This document shows, one piece after another, positions 11,315-23,838 of a stretch of DNA of 64,000 bases. How positions within the stretch are numbered: the stretch's first letter is position 1; the number at the start of each line of letters is the position of its first letter. The position numbers and the translations under genes were made by a program. The notes below the pieces were generated by a model. That model saw nothing but the letters and a program-made list of their open reading frames with translations, was not told the origin of the DNA and searched no databases. The stretch comes from Lineolata rhizophorae. Its lineage: Eukaryota > Ascomycota > Dothideomycetes > Lineolatales > Lineolataceae. Location: positions 786,459-850,458 of the forward strand of contig MU001680.1 in assembly GCA_010093515.1 (NCBI GenBank). The letters run 5' to 3'.

Positions 11315-12142
11315 CTACCTGTACGGCGCATCCGCCCTAGCCGCGGCAGCTAGTTCTGGCTCCCACTTATCTCCATTGTGCAAGAGTTTCTCCTTGTTGT
11401 ACAGTAGTTCCTCCCTTGTCTCCGTCGCATACTCTGCGTTTGGACCTAAGTCGCATTATTATATCGTACTCCAAAATAGCACAAAACCATTATGCCTACC
11501 TTCGACGATTGCATCCACTGGACAGCTTTCCTGGCACAAGCCGCAATAGATGCATTTGGTCATATCGATATCGTAACGAGTAGTCCTCCGGCTTCCATCC
11601 TCACGTTCTTCCGCTTCAATGGTGATAGCCTGAGCAGGGCAGATGGCCTCGCACAACTTGCAAGCAATGCAGCGCTCCTCGCCAGTAGGGTATCGTCGAA
11701 GGGCGTGCTCACCACGAAAGCGGGGGGAAATGGGCCCCTTCTCGAAGGGATAGTAGATGGTGTAGCTAAACCGAACTTGTCAAAAACGGCATCCGAGTGT
11801 GACACCGAAGGCTTCTAGCCTTTTTCGTCTTCGGCACGTCTAGAGAAAGGGTGCTTACGGCGGCCGGAAGAATTGCTCGAGCACAACCCACATGCCGCGG
11901 ATGAGCTCCGTCATCAAGAAGTAAGTGCCCGCCTTGTCCAGCGCACTCACGCTGCTCTCATCCCAGCGCTTTGGCCTGGGCAGGCGAAAGCCTTGCCGCG
12001 GCATGCCTCCGCTGGCCGCGCGCAGTGGCGACGTCGAGAACGCGGCTCTCGGAACGGTGGCGGTCACGGAGCAAGGGCGGGCGCGGGCAGTCGCGACGAG
12101 ACTGCCGCGGCAGAGCGCGGTCAATGGCTTCGTGCAGGCCAT
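11315..12142 (-). CDS. NDUFS8: NADH:ubiquinone oxidoreductase 23 kDa iron-sulfur subunit (TYKY), mitochondrial
   Basis: The model is complement(join(11315..11445, 11500..11765, 11859..12142)), 226 aa with introns of 54 and 93 nt. It is the complex I peripheral-arm subunit that carries clusters N6a and N6b and passes electrons toward ubiquinone. The N terminus is Arg/Ala/Ser-rich and acidic-free, a mitochondrial presequence. Two 4Fe-4S motifs are complete: C127-x2-C130-x2-C133-x3-C137-P and C166-x2-C169-x2-C172-x3-C176-P. Both cluster motifs lie in exon 2. The C terminus contains [20 protein letters not shown], the family signature. The gene is divergent from the mitochondrial acyl carrier protein gene, another complex I component. 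Length matches the family. Confidence 0.96.
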
Positions 12143-12653
12143 GATGCGCCGTGCGCAAAAGGAGCGACGTAAATCGGGGCGACGGCGGGCGATGGTTGTG
12201 GTGGAGGAGTAATGGCAGTCCGGAGTTTGAATACTACGTAGTAGGTGGTGTTAACCGTCTTGCGCTTCGCTGAGATCAAAGCGGCTCTGATTGGCCCAGC
12301 CAACGACGACGGCTCGGTATAGTCCGGCAACGGTCACGGGACAGCAGCGATCGCCCAACAATTGACAAGAGACTCTCGTGTCTAGGTAGAACAGGCAGTT
12401 TCCGTAGGCTGGGCGGATGAGAACGACGGAACTCAGGCGGGAGGCTTTCATTTGGTTGCGAGCTATAGGCAATAGCTGCTAGGTAGATGCCAGTAGGTTT
12501 GCGGATAAGAGTCACGTGATGGTAGCGCTAGAAAACCGAGCCGGCTACGTTCCACGTACATGATGCGACCGGCAACGCAGCTGAGCTTCCCATCAAGACT
12601 GTCAAGCCCGTCCACTTCCCTCCCCATCGCTATCGCCATCCACATCTCTCACA
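12143..12653. promoter_or_regulatory. bidirectional promoter of two complex I genes (NDUFS8 / mitochondrial ACP)
   Basis: This 511-bp region separates the divergent start codons. It contains an inverted CCAAT box (ATTGG at 12290-12294), which in fungi is the binding site of the HAP/CBC complex that controls many respiratory genes. It also contains a symmetric E-box TCACGTGA at 12512-12519. The motifs are seen in the sequence. Shared control of the two genes is inferred. Confidence 0.55.
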
Positions 12654-13334
<681 letters not shown>

Positions 13335-14211
13335 TGGCGTGGCTATTGGCGGCGAGTGGTGACGAATTGGAAGATCAAGACGGCAGAACTGGAAGAGTTG
13401 CTGCGTTGAACGGCTTGTACATTTCAACGGCGTAGCACTTTAAAAAAGAGGTCCTGAGTGTCATGCGTGTATACTATTGCCAAATAACTTGCCATTTCCC
13501 TTCTAACGCCGTGGACGCTGGTCCAGCCCTAGACGCTGGAAGTGCGTGAGAGGGTGCGTTGCAATTGGACAAGGCACGCCTGATCAAACAGTTAAAGATC
13601 GGGCTATTTCGTAGGCATGGATAGAAGGCCGTGTAATAGTCGGAATATTTAAATATACTTAGACGCCATATGGGATTTGTCCAATCCGAATGAACCAGAA
13701 CGATTAAGCGTATAACATATTCTCTATGTATAGAGTGCACCTTGCCTCGCGTATAACACTTTTAATTTCAAAGTATTTCTTGTTAGGTGAACACCTTTAA
13801 CAGGTACGGATGGGAGCGCTATGGCGCCAACAGACTGAAGCGAGGGGCGTTGCTTAGCATGTAGCAACGCAACCGTCCACAAGTACCTCAGCTTATAAAG
13901 TCCAACTTTTCCCGTTTGCTTCTCAGCAGCCCCAGTTCCAAAGGCCACCCTGCCGTATTTAGCGTGGTCTTCAAACTTTCAATCAAGATTTCGCACCTGC
14001 GCAAGTGACCCCCCTAATACACGGTTGTGCAACTTCCGGTACCAGTCACAGCTACGGCACGGAGCACTCGGAGAACAAAAGCGCACGCCCCAGCCCGCCC
14101 TTGTTCAGGGAGCCTGCAGCGGACCACCTCCGGCCATAAGCGCGACGCACCATCAGGGCGCAACCCACGCGACACCCGCCTCAACGCCGCCGTAACGCTC
14201 CTTTCGCTCAG
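13335..14211. other. intergenic region, ACP / VPS74
   Basis: About 880 bp without a supported gene. An AT palindrome ATATTTAAATAT lies at 13645-13656. The region just before 14212 is GC-rich and presumably holds the VPS74 promoter and leader. Open frames here have no recognisable domain. Confidence 0.45.
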
Positions 14212-15486
14212 ATGGCCACTAGCTCCTCGGGGCTCACTCGTCGCAGGGGCGGGGGTATAAATGCAACTGCCGAGAACGACGAGAGCAGTCGCGTTGGCTC
14301 TCCGGTGCCGAAGCGCAACGACGACAGCCGCGCCCCGGAGACGTCCTACGAGAATTCTGAAAATGGCCATAAGATCGCCTTCGACCCTCGGGACATCAGC
14401 GAGAGCGCAGAGCGGAGCAAGCAGCCGAAGCTAACGCTAATGGAAGAGATACTGCTGATGGGGCTGAAGGACAAGCAAGTATGGAGCCGAGGCTGAAGCG
14501 GGTTTTGCATGGCCCTAATCGCGCTTCTTCTAGGGATACCTCTCCTTTTGGAATGACAATATATCGTATGCGTTGCGCGGTTGTATAGTCATCGAACTGG
14601 CGTTCCGCGGTCGAATCAGCATGCAAAAGGACGCATCCAGACGCCGGTTTCCCCTCGCCGATCGAGTCGTCGAGGTGATAGACGATACACTCACGGGGGA
14701 GGTGCTGTTGGATGAGGCGCTAAAGATGATGAAGTCGAGCGAGAAGATGAGCGTCAGCTCTTGGATCGATTTGATGAGCGGTGAGTTTTGTCGTCGACCG
14801 GATCTATCTTGGACGTTGCGAATAACCTTGCTGATTGGATACCTATTATGCAAGGCGAAACTTGGAACCTCATGAAGATTGGCTATCAGCTCAAGCAAGT
14901 TCGTGAGCGGTTGGCAAAAGGCTTGGTTGACAAGGGCATCTTGCGTACTGAGAAGCGTAATTTCCTTCTTTTCGACATGGCGACGCATCCAGTTGTGGAC
15001 GGAGGTGCGAAAGACGAAATACGCCGACGCGTTCGAAACGTCCTTACAAACCGCACTGTCGTTCTTCCTCCAAGTCAGTTCCTACCAGAAGATATGGAAT
15101 TCAGATATCTGAGGACTGTTGCCATGGTCTGCGCGGCCTACGCTGCGAACGTCCTCGAGAATGCGCTCACAACGCTTGGGATGGATGCTAGGGAAAGGGC
15201 ATTTGCGCAGGTGGATGAGCTCCTTGCGGAATACTCTCAATGGCCCTTTGCACGTCGTACTGGGGGTTCTGGCGGCGTAGGAGCAAATCTAGGCCAGGCG
15301 ATACAGGATGAAGTTAACAATGCGAAGGATAAGGAGTTGCAGCTCGAGGCAAGTTTTCATTTCATCTTTTTCCAATCTACTAATTGCGTTACTATACCTA
15401 CTCGGACGATGTATTTACTAAGACCCATTTTATAGGTGGTGGCGGCTTGCTTGAGCGTCTTCACTAGACTTGATTCACTTCTATGA
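14212..15486 (+). CDS. VPS74: Golgi phosphoprotein 3 homologue Vps74 (GPP34 family)
   Basis: The model is join(14212..14478, 14534..14780, 14855..15348, 15436..15486), 352 aa. It is a PI4P-binding peripheral Golgi protein that retains glycosyltransferases by binding their cytosolic tails together with COPI. After a disordered, charged N terminus the GPP34 domain runs from about residue 76 (LTLMEEILLMGLKDKQGYLS) to the end, with YALRGCIVIELAFRGRI and GETWNLMKIGYQLKQVRERL. The final exon supplies VVAACLSVFTRLDSLL, the conserved C terminus. The third intron (15349-15435) starts with GCAAGT rather than GT. It is the only splice that restores the conserved C terminus, so this is a GC-AG intron. 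Length fits the family. Confidence 0.93.
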
Positions 15487-16656
15487 AGGACGATTTGCCG
15501 CCTTCTTGCACGATGTGGTGGAGTCGTTAACTTCCTGGGAATCGCGAGGGTGGTAGTCGGTTCCTTGAGGCGTATCGTTCGATCTCCGCCAAACTCCGGA
15601 AGAGTGAAGAGAAGCCTGCCATACACTATAACGGCCATTGATCTGGGCTCGTGAGTAACGATTAGGGTGTTATTGCGAGGAGATGGGCAAACCAGAGGCG
15701 CATTTGTGTTCCGGCTTTCTTAGGTACGCTTGTTAAATGGTTCCAAAACTTGTAGCTGGCGTAGTTAAATACCATGGGAGGACATAGTAGTAAGCCAGAG
15801 TCAACTCAAGACTGTCGTGACGACAAGGAAGGTTCACGGTTAGTTGAGGGTGCTTAGTGAAGCCCTGATTGTCCGAATACACCAGACTGAAGAGAGGCAC
15901 GTGAAAGGAAGCAATTCGGATCGAGCATTAGATGGAGTCCGGCCGTGCGGGAATCATAGCAATATCAGTTTCTCGAACAACGCGAAATTTGCCTCTGCGC
16001 GATGCTATAAAAGGACCTGCCTGCGTAGTTGTGGTATGAAATGGCGCGATTGCTGCAGGTGAAAGAGTGAAGACAGAGAATCACGTGCGCCGGGCATTAG
16101 TCAGGCTAGCGATCGGCTTCCTCCGGGGGGCGCAGCGCCTCGCATCCATCGTTACCCCAAGGCCTGCCAGCCCAGCGCGCCAGCACCCGTTGCGCCCACG
16201 AATAGGCATCGCAACTCCGCCCGAAACGGCCGTCGGGGTATTCCAGGGCTCGTCCGGGCCGCCTCCACTCGTCCTGCAGGCCCGCGCCGAATTCCTGTCG
16301 GGTGTCCAAAAGTGTTCCCATCCGCGTCGCAGGCCCAGCCAGCGTCGACGCGCGCTCCGGCCTGCGCGACAGCCAAGGTAAGCAAGCACCTGCCCAGATA
16401 TCTTTTCCATCTCGCAACTTCGCCTCGCGCCTCGCGCCGGCGGACGGGCGCTTTGTTACCCAGGCGCCGCTGCCTGCCCCGTCGTGTCTGGTTGCTGACC
16501 TCGCGTGCTTCTCGTGTACAAGCGCGCTCTGCAAACGTTACCGCCTGCTCTTGCGGGCTCCTTGATGACCCCGTCGCGTCCCACTGACCGGCTGTCGCCC
16601 CGCCACGGCCACGAATCTCTCCAGCGCGCCTCGCTGCAGCCGTGCCTCCCCCGAGC
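15487..16656. promoter_or_regulatory. SNF5 upstream region
   Basis: About 1.17 kb between VPS74 and SNF5. It contains TATAAAA at 16006-16012 and CACGTG at 16082-16087. The part after 16100 is GC-rich and open in several frames, which I read as SNF5 leader. A GTAAGC at 16378 could be the donor of a leader intron, but no acceptor could be fixed. Confidence 0.4.
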
Positions 16657-19139
16657 ATGACATCTCCCCTAAGTGCCGCCCCAGGAGCCGTCCCCGTCCA
16701 GCCGCGCAGCTCGACCAGCGCGAAGCATGGCGCTGCCGTAGCAGGTGCGCCGAGGAAAGCGGACTCTCCCGACCGTTCCCCAGCACAAGGGGTACCCGGA
16801 TCGAACCTGATTCGCGAGGGAAAAGAGAAAGCGAAGGCTGTAGTAGCGGCTTCCGGAATCCAGATCGGCGACATGTCGGCAGAGTCCGGCCCGTCGCCGC
16901 CGCGGCCAAGTCTGGGTCACTCTGACAGTGCGGCCCATGGCCGCAAGCGCTCGCGGTCCGGGTCACGGCTTCCCCAAGCTACCCCTGCCACACCTAGCGC
17001 GCGCGACAGGCAGGCCCTTCTCGACCGCACCCTCTCCCAGATCATCGAGCGCGATAGGCTCCATGCCGATGCTCTGGAACAGCAGCACAGCGCCAACTTT
17101 GAGCTCATCCAGCGCAAACTGACCGAGAACCAAATATTTGAGGACATGCACCGGCGCCATGATCCCGCTGCCCTCTATGGCCTGGGATATGCAGGGTTTG
17201 GCAATGGCCGGACAGATGAACTGCCAATGCGATTGTTGTACCCTGCTCAGAGGAAGCGGCCAGGGAACCGTCGGTCCAAAGAGTTGCGCATTCCGCGAAG
17301 AGACATGCGCGCCCAGGCCGAGCTCCTCGAGGAACTGGTTCCCATCCGCCTCGATATCGAGTACGACAAGTTAAAACTAAGAGATACATTCACGTGGAAC
17401 CTTCACGACCGCGTAGTGAGCCCTGAGGCCTTTGCCGAACATCTAGTAGAGGACTTCAAACTCCCTCCAGAAGCCAAGGCACCGTTGACTCAACAGATCC
17501 AGAGAGAGGTGCATGAGCAGCTCCAGGATTTCTACCCTCATGTATTCATTGAGGAAGAGCCTCTCGATCCGCACCATTTCTATAACGCCTATAAAAACGA
17601 CGAGATGCGCATTTTGATCAAACTCAACATCACGATTGGCCAGCACACGCTAGTTGACCAGTTCGAATGGGAGATCAACAATCCGCTCAATTCCCCTGAA
17701 GAGTTTGCCCGGCAAATGTCGCGTGATCTCTCGCTGTCGGGCGAATTCACGACCGCGATTGCGCATTCGATTCGCGAACAAAGCCAGATGTTCACGAAGA
17801 GCTTGTATATAAGCGGGCATCCCTTTGACGGCAGGCCTATTGAGGACTCTGATGTTCGCGATGGGTTTTTGCCATCCCCACTTCCTTCAGTCTTCCGGCC
17901 TGTTCAGTCGACAAAGGACTATACTCCGTACCTTTATGAGCTCAATGAAACGGACCTTGAGCGCGCCGAACTCTCTATTCTTCGGGACCAGCGGCGACAG
18001 AAGAGGTCCGTCAACCGTCGTGGTGGTCCGGCTTTGCCGGATCTCAAGGATCGTCCCAGGACTGTACGAACGCTCGTCGTGTCGTCTGTCTTGCCCGGGG
18101 CAGCAGAGTCTGTTGAAGAGAGCCGACTCTTCAAGACTACGCGTGCGACATCTGGTCGGGGTCGTCGCGCTGCTCGTGGTGATGGGGACGAATCGGAGGA
18201 GTCTGAGAGCGAGGATTCGGCACCCGATTCACCTGCACCTTTACAAATCACTGGCGGAACAGCAAGGACTCGAGGCCTACGGGGAGCCGCCAGTGCTGCA
18301 CAAGCTGCTATGAAGGCTAATTTAGGCCGTTCAGCTACCCCAGAGGTGGCAGCGATACATCATCACGAGACAAGGACGTCAAGTCGTCGCGTCGGTCACG
18401 ATGTTCTGGATGAGAGCGGCGCCGGCACTCTCATAGTGAAACTCAAAATCTCTCGTCAAAGATATCGGGATTGGATGCGAGTTTACAAAGCGAAAGTAAC
18501 CACTGCCGAGCAACATCAAGGCCGCCTCACCGCCCCTCCAAGTTCTGCACCGGTCGATGCTTCTACGCGCAGCCGTTCGGCAGCAGGCTCAATGCCTCCA
18601 CCCCCATCGCCAGCCATGAAGCAAGAAAAGAGTCCATCCGTGCAAGGCACGAAAGAGTACACCTCGCAGCCCTCGTCGCAACTCGCGTGGCAGTGGCGCT
18701 ACCATGAAGACGGCCGAGTGGATGCAACATATCCTCTTCCGACAGGATCCCCCGTGGTACGTTGACCTACGATTAAGCCTTACTATTGTTAGGTTTTTCT
18801 TACGTTGTGTAGCCGCCACCGCCTGATTGGCTCGTCGCTGCCGTTAGAAATCTGAAGGAGAAATACCTGAAAGATGCCTTTGAAGGCGCAATGCGGTATA
18901 CTGCGATCGACCAAAGCAGCGGCAGCGCGATTTCGCTGAAGCAAAACGTTGAGCCTCCGCCGAATGTCAAGTTCTACTATTTACCTCGAGTTCGGTGCCT
19001 CGATTGTCCGGGGAAGCTCTACACGCCTGGCCCCGGTCACACTGTCGACAACTTCGAAACGCATCTCAAGAACAGGCAACACAAGGACAGGGTGGAGCAG
19101 CGGCAGCTGAGAGCAAAACAGGGCAGGGCTGTATCTTAG
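16657..19139 (+). CDS. SNF5: SNF5 subunit of the SWI/SNF chromatin-remodelling complex
   Basis: The model is join(16657..18756, 18813..19139), 808 aa with one 56-nt intron (GTG|GTACGT ... TGTAG|CCG). The N terminus is disordered and rich in Ser, Pro and Ala. The SNF5/INI1 domain spans about residues 225-440 and shows the two repeats, LVPIRLDIEYDKLKLRDTFT and LIKLNITIGQHTLVDQFEWE. A Ser/Asp-rich linker precedes a second conserved block (TLIVKLKISRQRYRDWM). The spliced C terminus ends with a zinc-finger-like RCLDCPGKLYTPGPGH segment and NRQHKDRVEQRQL. The start is the ATG at 16657; the frame is open five codons further but begins with GTG. Snf5 rather than Sfh1 (RSC) is favoured by size and the fungal C-terminal finger. 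Confidence 0.88.
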
Positions 19140-20008
19140 GGCCTTTTTCTTTTTTTTTTGGCTTGCCAGAACTCTTGCGTGGATATCGCAATGGTTCGCA
19201 ATGCAAACGGACGCTTCGACCCTCGAGTCACTACCACGTTATAAAGAGTTGATGAAAAGCGAGTCATCGCCCAAGTGCGAATGAGCCTCTGATAGACCGG
19301 ATATAAGCTGCCATACTCTGCTCTTGGATTGGCAAAAGCTTGGGTCTTCGGCTTTGGAGTTCGACCCTTGCGTGGTACCGTTTCTTAAAACCTAATGGGA
19401 TAGATAGGAGCGCCAATCGTGGCTTTGAGAGGCGGGGTAACTAAGCGTGAATTAGGCGCAAGGATCATGGAGTTAATGTGGAGTCGGTGCTCGTTTCTGC
19501 GGTCACCCGCTTCGGCCGGCTTAGAGTATTTTACGGACTGCGGCGCCTTGGTCTACTCGTCAAAGGGTGATGGGATCAAAAGTGCAACTGTAAATGTACA
19601 GCCAGGCTCACATACATTTTTATTTGATTGCGCGCAACTGTCTCTACCGGAGTTCGTAACAGTCTTAGTCGTGTGCCTTTTGAATAGCTAAGAGACCGCA
19701 GCATGACATCGTCGTTACCGCTTTCTGCTTCTCCTTAACCGATATAAAACCTTCACGAGGTTGATGGGCGAGCTTCGGGCCGACTAGCATCCGGGCGGTC
19801 GCGACGTGCACTAGCGCGCCAGCTGACCTCCAGTGGAGCTCCGCACGAAGAGGATCAGCCGCTAAGCTTGGCTCCTACGCATATATCGATACATTGCCCC
19901 ACGCAAACTTGCCAATTTTTGTATATTAGAGCTCGCTTATACGTCCATGAGCTGCCCCGTGGTGGATCGATTGGGCAGGAATAAATTGTCCACTGTTTGA
20001 CCGCAGAC
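19140..20008. other. intergenic region, SNF5 / EEP-fold gene
   Basis: About 870 bp. A TATAAA at 19743-19748 lies 260 bp before the next start codon and may belong to its promoter. Nothing else recognisable. Confidence 0.4.
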
Positions 20009-21007
20009 ATGACTTTAAAGCGGATCGCTGCTGAGACTCGCGGCCCCTCTGCTAGAGGGACTAGTCAGAGAGCCAGCAATCAGTTCGAAAGTTCTACGAC
20101 AAAAGAAAGCCAACAGACCGACGAACAGGACATGAGGTTTGCCTCCTCAGTATTAGCCTTCAGGCTATTGACACACAATATTCGCTACGCAACGGAGAGC
20201 CCGTTTGAAGGCGAGAGACCATGGGAAGAGAGGGCGTCTGGCCTCATCAACGAATTGCGCACGCAGACCCTGTATAATCCCGAGTCGTTCATTTGCCTGC
20301 AAGAAGTTCTTCACAACCAACTAGAAGACATCTTGATAGGTTTGAATGTCAATGCATCCTCGGTCGATGATCAATGGGCGCACATCGGCGTCGGACGAGA
20401 CGATGGATTCGAAGCCGGAGAATACTCTCCCATTTTGTACCGACCCACCATTTGGCATCTTGAGTACTTTAAGACCATATGGCTATCCGAAACTCCCGAC
20501 CGTCCGTCGAAAGGCTGGGATGCAGGATCGATCCGCATCCTCACCACTGGCATCTTTCGGCATATTCGCACCGGGCAGCTCCTAGTGGCTATGTGCACGC
20601 ATCTGGACAACGCGGGTGCCCGGTCCAGGCTCGAGTCGGCGAGGCTCATACGCGCGGAGATTGACAGACTCACGCGTTCCGGGTACAGTAACGGGACCTT
20701 ACCCATCTTCCTCGCAGGCGACTTCAACAGCAAGCCAGATCAAGAGGCGTACGCGATCCTGAACGAAGCCAGCTCACCTGTCCGCGATCTTCGCGACATG
20801 ACACCACAGAAGTTCCGGTCGGGGCACGAAAACACATTTTCCGGGTTCGGACACGACGAACTGAAACGAATTGATTTCCTGTTCCTGGGCCCCAAAGAGG
20901 AGCGCTTCTGGCACGTCCGAAGCTATAAAGTGTTGGAGAACGTTTACGATGATGGCGTGTACATAAGCGATCACCGAGCTGTAGTCGGCGATGTTGTGCT
21001 GGATTAA
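20009..21007 (+). CDS. endonuclease/exonuclease/phosphatase-fold protein
   Basis: A single exon of 332 aa from the ATG at 20009. The protein has the EEP (DNase I-like) fold signature in order: LTHNIRYA with the metal-site Asn, CLQEVL with the catalytic Glu, THLDN, AGDFNSKPD with the Asp-x-Asn pair, and ISDHRAVVGDV with the terminal Asp-His. Many fungal relatives are described only as EEP family proteins. Substrates in the superfamily range from DNA to inositol phosphates and sphingomyelin, so none is assigned. There is no signal peptide from this start. A downstream ATG at 20132 (MRFASSVLAFRLLTHN) would give a shorter, more typical N terminus and is a real alternative. The frame also opens slightly upstream with TTG, which I did not use. 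Confidence 0.82.
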   Translation: MTLKRIAAETRGPSARGTSQRASNQFESSTTKESQQTDEQDMRFASSVLAFRLLTHNIRYATESPFEGERPWEERASGLINELRTQTLYNPESFICLQEVLHNQLEDILIGLNVNASSVDDQWAHIGVGRDDGFEAGEYSPILYRPTIWHLEYFKTIWLSETPDRPSKGWDAGSIRILTTGIFRHIRTGQLLVAMCTHLDNAGARSRLESARLIRAEIDRLTRSGYSNGTLPIFLAGDFNSKPDQEAYAILNEASSPVRDLRDMTPQKFRSGHENTFSGFGHDELKRIDFLFLGPKEERFWHVRSYKVLENVYDDGVYISDHRAVVGDVVLD

Positions 21008-21397
21008 TAACAGACAGCTGGTATATGGCGGCCGACGTCGGGAGGTCACCTACCGTACATATGTGCTACCTACCCGAGTGCCTCTTCCTCGTGGTTATAT
21101 AGTACTTAAGCACCCAGTAGGAGGTACTAAGTCGTACGCACTTTAGTGCTCTTACCTAGTAGGTGGTCACGCACAAGGGCCTGCGGACGACGATTGGTCT
21201 GAGAGCCGACCGCTGCACCCCTCTCCGCTCTCCTCGCACCCCACCCTGCCCCTCGCACACAACAGTGTGCCGTGGCCTTTATTGCACTCTTCCATCCACC
21301 TGCCTGTCTGCCCGCCGCCGTGAGCTCCGCGCACGACCTCACCTTCTTGCTCGACAATCGGCCCCCCTTCTCCGGCAAGTGTCGAGACATTGACACT
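21008..21397. other. intergenic region, EEP-fold gene / PA2G4-like gene
   Basis: 390 bp. The part up to about 21170 has several short CTACC/GTAGG-type inverted words. The part from 21200 on is CT-rich and presumably the leader of the PA2G4-like gene. Confidence 0.4.
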
Positions 21398-22913
21398 ATG
21401 GCCGACGACTCAACTGCCGGTGCGCCCCTCGCCTGGCCCCGTTTATGCAGCCTGCCGACGGTATTAGGCGGCCGCAACTGATTCTTTCTACAGACTACTC
21501 CCTCAGCAATCCCGACACCCTCACCAAGTACAAGGCGGCCGGTGAAATATCCAACAAGGTTCTCAAGGCAGTTGTGGGTATGGTATCTCATGATGCGCTT
21601 CCTCCCCGCCCCGAGTAGACTCCCAGGGCTCGGTTCATAAATATTTAATGGCTAACTGGAACGCAGGATGGTGCGTCGAGGACGGAAATATCGTCGAGCT
21701 CTGCGAGAAGGGCGACAAGCTCCTAGAGGATGAGATCGCAAAAGTCTACAAGGGCAAGAAGATCACCAAGGGCCCCGCGCACCCCACAACGGTCTCGCCG
21801 AGTTCCTACGTCACCCCGTACACACCAATCAAATCGGATACGGAGGAAGCCGCTACTACGCTTAAGGCCGGCGAGGTCGTCAAAATTCAACTTGGCGCCC
21901 AGATTGACGGTCTCGGTACGATTGTCTGCGACCATGTCGTTGTGCCCAACAAAGACGGCAGCCCAGCCGCCGTGTCAGAGCGAGTGGCAGACCTGATACA
22001 CGCGACACACTATGCCAACGAGCTCCTACTTCGTCTGATGCTGCCTCCTGGTCTTCTAGCAACTGGTAGCGAGGAAGAGAAGAAAAAGGCCGCCGCAGCC
22101 AAGCCGTATACGCAGACACAGATCACGCAAATGCTAGACAAGCTAGTGAAAAGCTACGACTGCAATCTGGTGGAGAGCACGACGTGCTGGCTGTTCGAAC
22201 GCAACGAGATTGAAGGCAAAAAGAAGATCATCCTAGCGCCCGGCGAGGGCGTTAAGGGAGAAGGGTTTGCTGAGGTCGGCGAAGTATGGGGCGTAGAGAT
22301 GGGCGTCAGCTTAGGCTCAGGCAAGGTCAAGACGCTCAACAATAGGGCAACGCTTCACCGTCGCACCACGACAAATTACGGCCTGAAGCGGCCCAGCTCC
22401 CGCGCCACGCTCTCGGAAATCATGAAAAAGTTTAGCTTCTTCCCGTTCAGCTTGCGCCAGCTCGATGATGAGCGTGGAGCCAAAGTTGGGGTTATGGAGT
22501 GCGTCCGCGGCAACGTGCTACGTCAGTACGAAGTCGTTGGCGACAAGGATAATGAACCGGTTGGTAGGCTCTTTACCACTGTTGGTACGTAAGGTTTCTG
22601 TTCCATGGAGTTTTCTGGTCATATTTGTCTCGGCAGCAGTCAGCCACATTTGGCCATACTGTTCGTAATACCACTAACAAGAGAATTAGCGATTACAAAG
22701 AACGGCATGACGCGCGTGAGTGCGCCGCCACCACCAGACCTAAGCAAGTTCAAGACGAACAAGAAGATCAAGGACGACGAGCTCCTGAAGATCCTCGAGC
22801 AGCCTATCTCAAAAGCCAGCACTTCCAAGGCTAAGAACAAGAAGAAGAAGAAGAAGCCCGCAAGGAAAGCGGCTGAAGAAGAGGACGATGATGAGGAAAG
22901 CAGCGACGAGTAG
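21398..22913 (+). CDS. PA2G4/Ebp1-like protein (inactive methionine aminopeptidase fold)
   Basis: The model is join(21398..21419, 21494..21577, 21667..22584, 22690..22913), 415 aa with introns of 74, 89 and 105 nt. Exon 1 encodes only seven residues and one base. The spliced N terminus reads MADDSTADYSLSNPDTLTKY, then NKVLKAVVGWCVEDG and LCEKGDKLLEDEIAKVYKGK, diagnostic of the PA2G4 branch of the M24 peptidase fold. Members bind pre-60S and mature 60S ribosomes near the exit tunnel and lack the full metal site of true aminopeptidases. The C terminus is a Lys-rich then Glu/Asp-rich tail, as in Ebp1. Arx1 is the other fungal member of this fold but is larger, so Ebp1/PA2G4-like is preferred. 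Confidence 0.9.
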
Positions 22914-23838
22914 ATGAGGAGAGTGCAGCGAAAGGATGAGTGGCGTGGAGGAGGTGAAGTCAGGGGTCTGCGCCGCAGCAGCGGACCAGGTAAAAGGGAC
23001 ATGGTTAATTAAGTAGCCGCCTGGCGGATTTGGTGGGGACGAAGTCGTGCTGGTGGGTTGGCATGAAGGCAAACCATCGGGGTACTGGGCTCTATGCAGA
23101 AGAGTGCTGGGCGGGGAAGTGGCAGCGTCATGGGGCGCTCAGGGGTGGGGACTGCGGTAGTGGCGTATCTCCGCGCCGCGCTTTCGCACACCGGCGGCAG
23201 GCCGCGCCCTCAGCCCACAGGTTGCTAGATGAGCTTTTTGAGGCCACAGCTGGCTTGTCTACTTTTTTTTTTCTCTCCTTACTTTTCTTGTGCGCCGTGC
23301 ACGTCTATAGTTGTCGATACACGTAAATGCGGTGTTCCTTCGTGCGCGCACATAGCACAAGAAGACTAACTTAGCCCCTTAACCGCTAGGAGCATGACAA
23401 ATTGTGATGAATACATACACAGGACTTTGAGGAGTAGACACCTATTTGGATATCATTCGACACTAGAAGTGCGCGAAGTGCACGTATCAAGAGGTTGGCA
23501 GAGCAGCAAGTGACGAGAAGTAGGCGGAAGGGGCGAAGGGGGGAAGGGGGTGGGGGGGGCTTGTCCAGAATTCGCGTCCGCTCACCTCCGAGCCCCGGGA
23601 CCCAAGAGAGCTCTGGGCCGCCGCTCGCTTCATGTTAGAACCGCAAAGAGCCCGCGACGAGACCGCGACGCACCCAGAGACCAGCGTGGAAAGGCACGCA
23701 GTGCTGCTGTTGAGCTAGGATCGCGCGTGGAGGCCGTTTTTGGTGGGTCCCCTCTACCATGCGTGGCATAGTTGTGCTAACACGAAGCCCACAGACGCAT
23801 CACGAGCCGCACGCGGCAGCACGGCGTACGACGACGCG
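22914..23838. other. intergenic region, PA2G4-like / Rco1-like genes
   Basis: About 925 bp. It contains a T-rich run near 23260-23275 and a G-rich tract around 23525-23560 (GGGAAGGGGGTGGGGGGGGC). No coding region can be supported. The right part is probably promoter and leader of the next gene. Confidence 0.4.

Noticed and set aside
16152-16874. 240-codon minus-strand frame upstream of and into SNF5
   Set aside because: No domain, overlaps the SNF5 start on the other strand, and sits in GC-rich leader sequence open in several frames.
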